From NCBI GenBank assembly GCA_035299085.1, contig DATGXG010000045.1, positions 62,001 to 126,000 on the forward strand: DNA of 64,000 bases, in the 5' to 3' direction. The position numbers and the translations under genes are program-made. Under the pieces are notes generated by a model, which was not told the origin of the DNA, searched no databases, and saw only the letters and a program-made list of their open reading frames with translations. How positions within the stretch are numbered: position 1 is the stretch's first letter; every line of letters starts with the position of its first letter. This DNA comes from Bacteroidales bacterium. GTDB lineage: Bacteria; Bacteroidota; Bacteroidia; Bacteroidales; UBA10428. Shown here piece by piece: positions 63,520 to 64,000 of this stretch.

Positions 63520-64000
63520 ATCAGTTCTGGTCATCTCTTCATTATTTGTTTTACAATGCGTGCAGGCTCAGTTGACAGATGTAATGAGCACTCTCAAAGC
63601 CTTTACTCCTGATACTGCCAGCGGATGGAAAAAAAACGTCACACTTTCACTGAATATTTCCCAGGCTTCGCTGACAAACTGGGCTGCTGGTGGAAGAAAT
63701 TCCTTATCTGTAAACGGTTTATTTACAATGGACCTTAATTACAGGGCAGTTAATATAAACTGGGATAATTCATTTGAAACGGGCTACGGCATAATGAACC
63801 AGAGCGACGGAGGAGGTTTTATAAAAACGGATGACCGGATCAATGCAGCTACAAAATTCGGTTATAAAGTATTTGACAAATGGTATTTTTCAGGATTGCT
63901 TTCCTTAAAAACCCAAATAAACACAGGGTACTATTATCCGAATGACAGCGTTGTCATTTCACGATTCATGTCGCCGGGATATTTTGTAGGAGCAATAGGA
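63515..64000 (+). CDS. DUF3078 family protein (N-terminal part)
   Basis: The frame is open from the ATG at 63515 to the window edge (162 codons). A signal peptide (1 to about 19, ending Gln-Ala-Gln) is followed by WKKNVTLSLNISQASLTNWAAGGRNSLS and beta strands typical of DUF3078, a Bacteroidota family of outer-membrane beta-barrel proteins of unknown role. The start codon is the last ATG of the (ATGA)n repeat, and the codon before it in frame is a stop. Translation is probably coupled to the DUF72 gene 34 bp upstream. Confidence 0.85.
   Translation, partial: MKSVLVISSLFVLQCVQAQLTDVMSTLKAFTPDTASGWKKNVTLSLNISQASLTNWAAGGRNSLSVNGLFTMDLNYRAVNINWDNSFETGYGIMNQSDGGGFIKTDDRINAATKFGYKVFDKWYFSGLLSLKTQINTGYYYPNDSVVISRFMSPGYFVGAIG

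Overview
The window reads as chromosome of a Bacteroidota bacterium, probably an environmental, Bacteroidales-like lineage. The evidence is two SusC/SusD outer-membrane pairs, Bacteroidota-style lipoproteins, two proteins with type IX secretion C-terminal signals, a DUF3078 protein, a fused E1 alpha/beta oxoacid dehydrogenase, and several copies of the Bacteroidota -7 promoter box TAnnTTTG at short distances before start codons. I see no prophage, integrase, transposase or CRISPR array.

Layout. 1-8 kb: the N-terminal part of a BtuB-like TonB receptor, a tiny lipoprotein, a PgpH-type cyclic-di-AMP phosphodiesterase, an SH3-NlpC/P60 peptidase, a 194-bp nested inverted-repeat element, and a cysC-cysD-cysN operon making PAPS with no reductase beside it. 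8-20 kb: two minus-strand SusC/SusD loci, one carrying two extra surface lipoproteins. 20-22.5 kb: a membrane protein fused to a spermidine-synthase-like domain, overlapping the next operon tail to tail. 22.4-27.5 kb: a five-gene heterodisulfide-reductase-like operon (two HdrC-like, HdrB-like, HdrA-like, and a membrane DsrMK/HdrD-like protein), the best candidate here for an uncharacterised redox system. 27.6-31.3 kb: two EamA exporters, a DedA protein and a D-amino-acid transaminase, with word-like short tandem repeats in and around their gaps.

31.3-36 kb: a thioredoxin-like protein, a flavodoxin and the E1 and E2 subunits of a branched-chain oxoacid dehydrogenase. 36-42 kb: two secreted tandem paralogues with delta-60 beta-propeller repeats, the second extended by two beta-helix modules. 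42-47 kb: a fatty acid desaturase, a B12-type radical SAM enzyme, a membrane-bound LytTR regulator and a short DEAD-box helicase. 47.4 kb: tRNA-Pro(GGG), followed by an AT-rich stretch with two related small proteins of no family I recognise. 48.8-57.3 kb: signalling genes (a hybrid histidine kinase, then a three-gene kinase / response regulator / hybrid kinase operon) interrupted by a GH43 glycosidase. 57.4-64 kb: a GNAT, a glutaredoxin-peroxiredoxin pair, a histone-H1-like AT-hook protein, a class A penicillin-binding protein, a metal-binding lipoprotein, a DUF72 protein and the start of a DUF3078 protein.

A recurring feature is a set of short-period (7-10 bp) tandem repeats in gene gaps, several of which supply the stop codons of flanking genes or abut a start codon, plus a roughly 39-bp interspersed repeat with three copies flanking the Hdr-like operon. 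All assignments come from reading motifs by eye; no database search was run.
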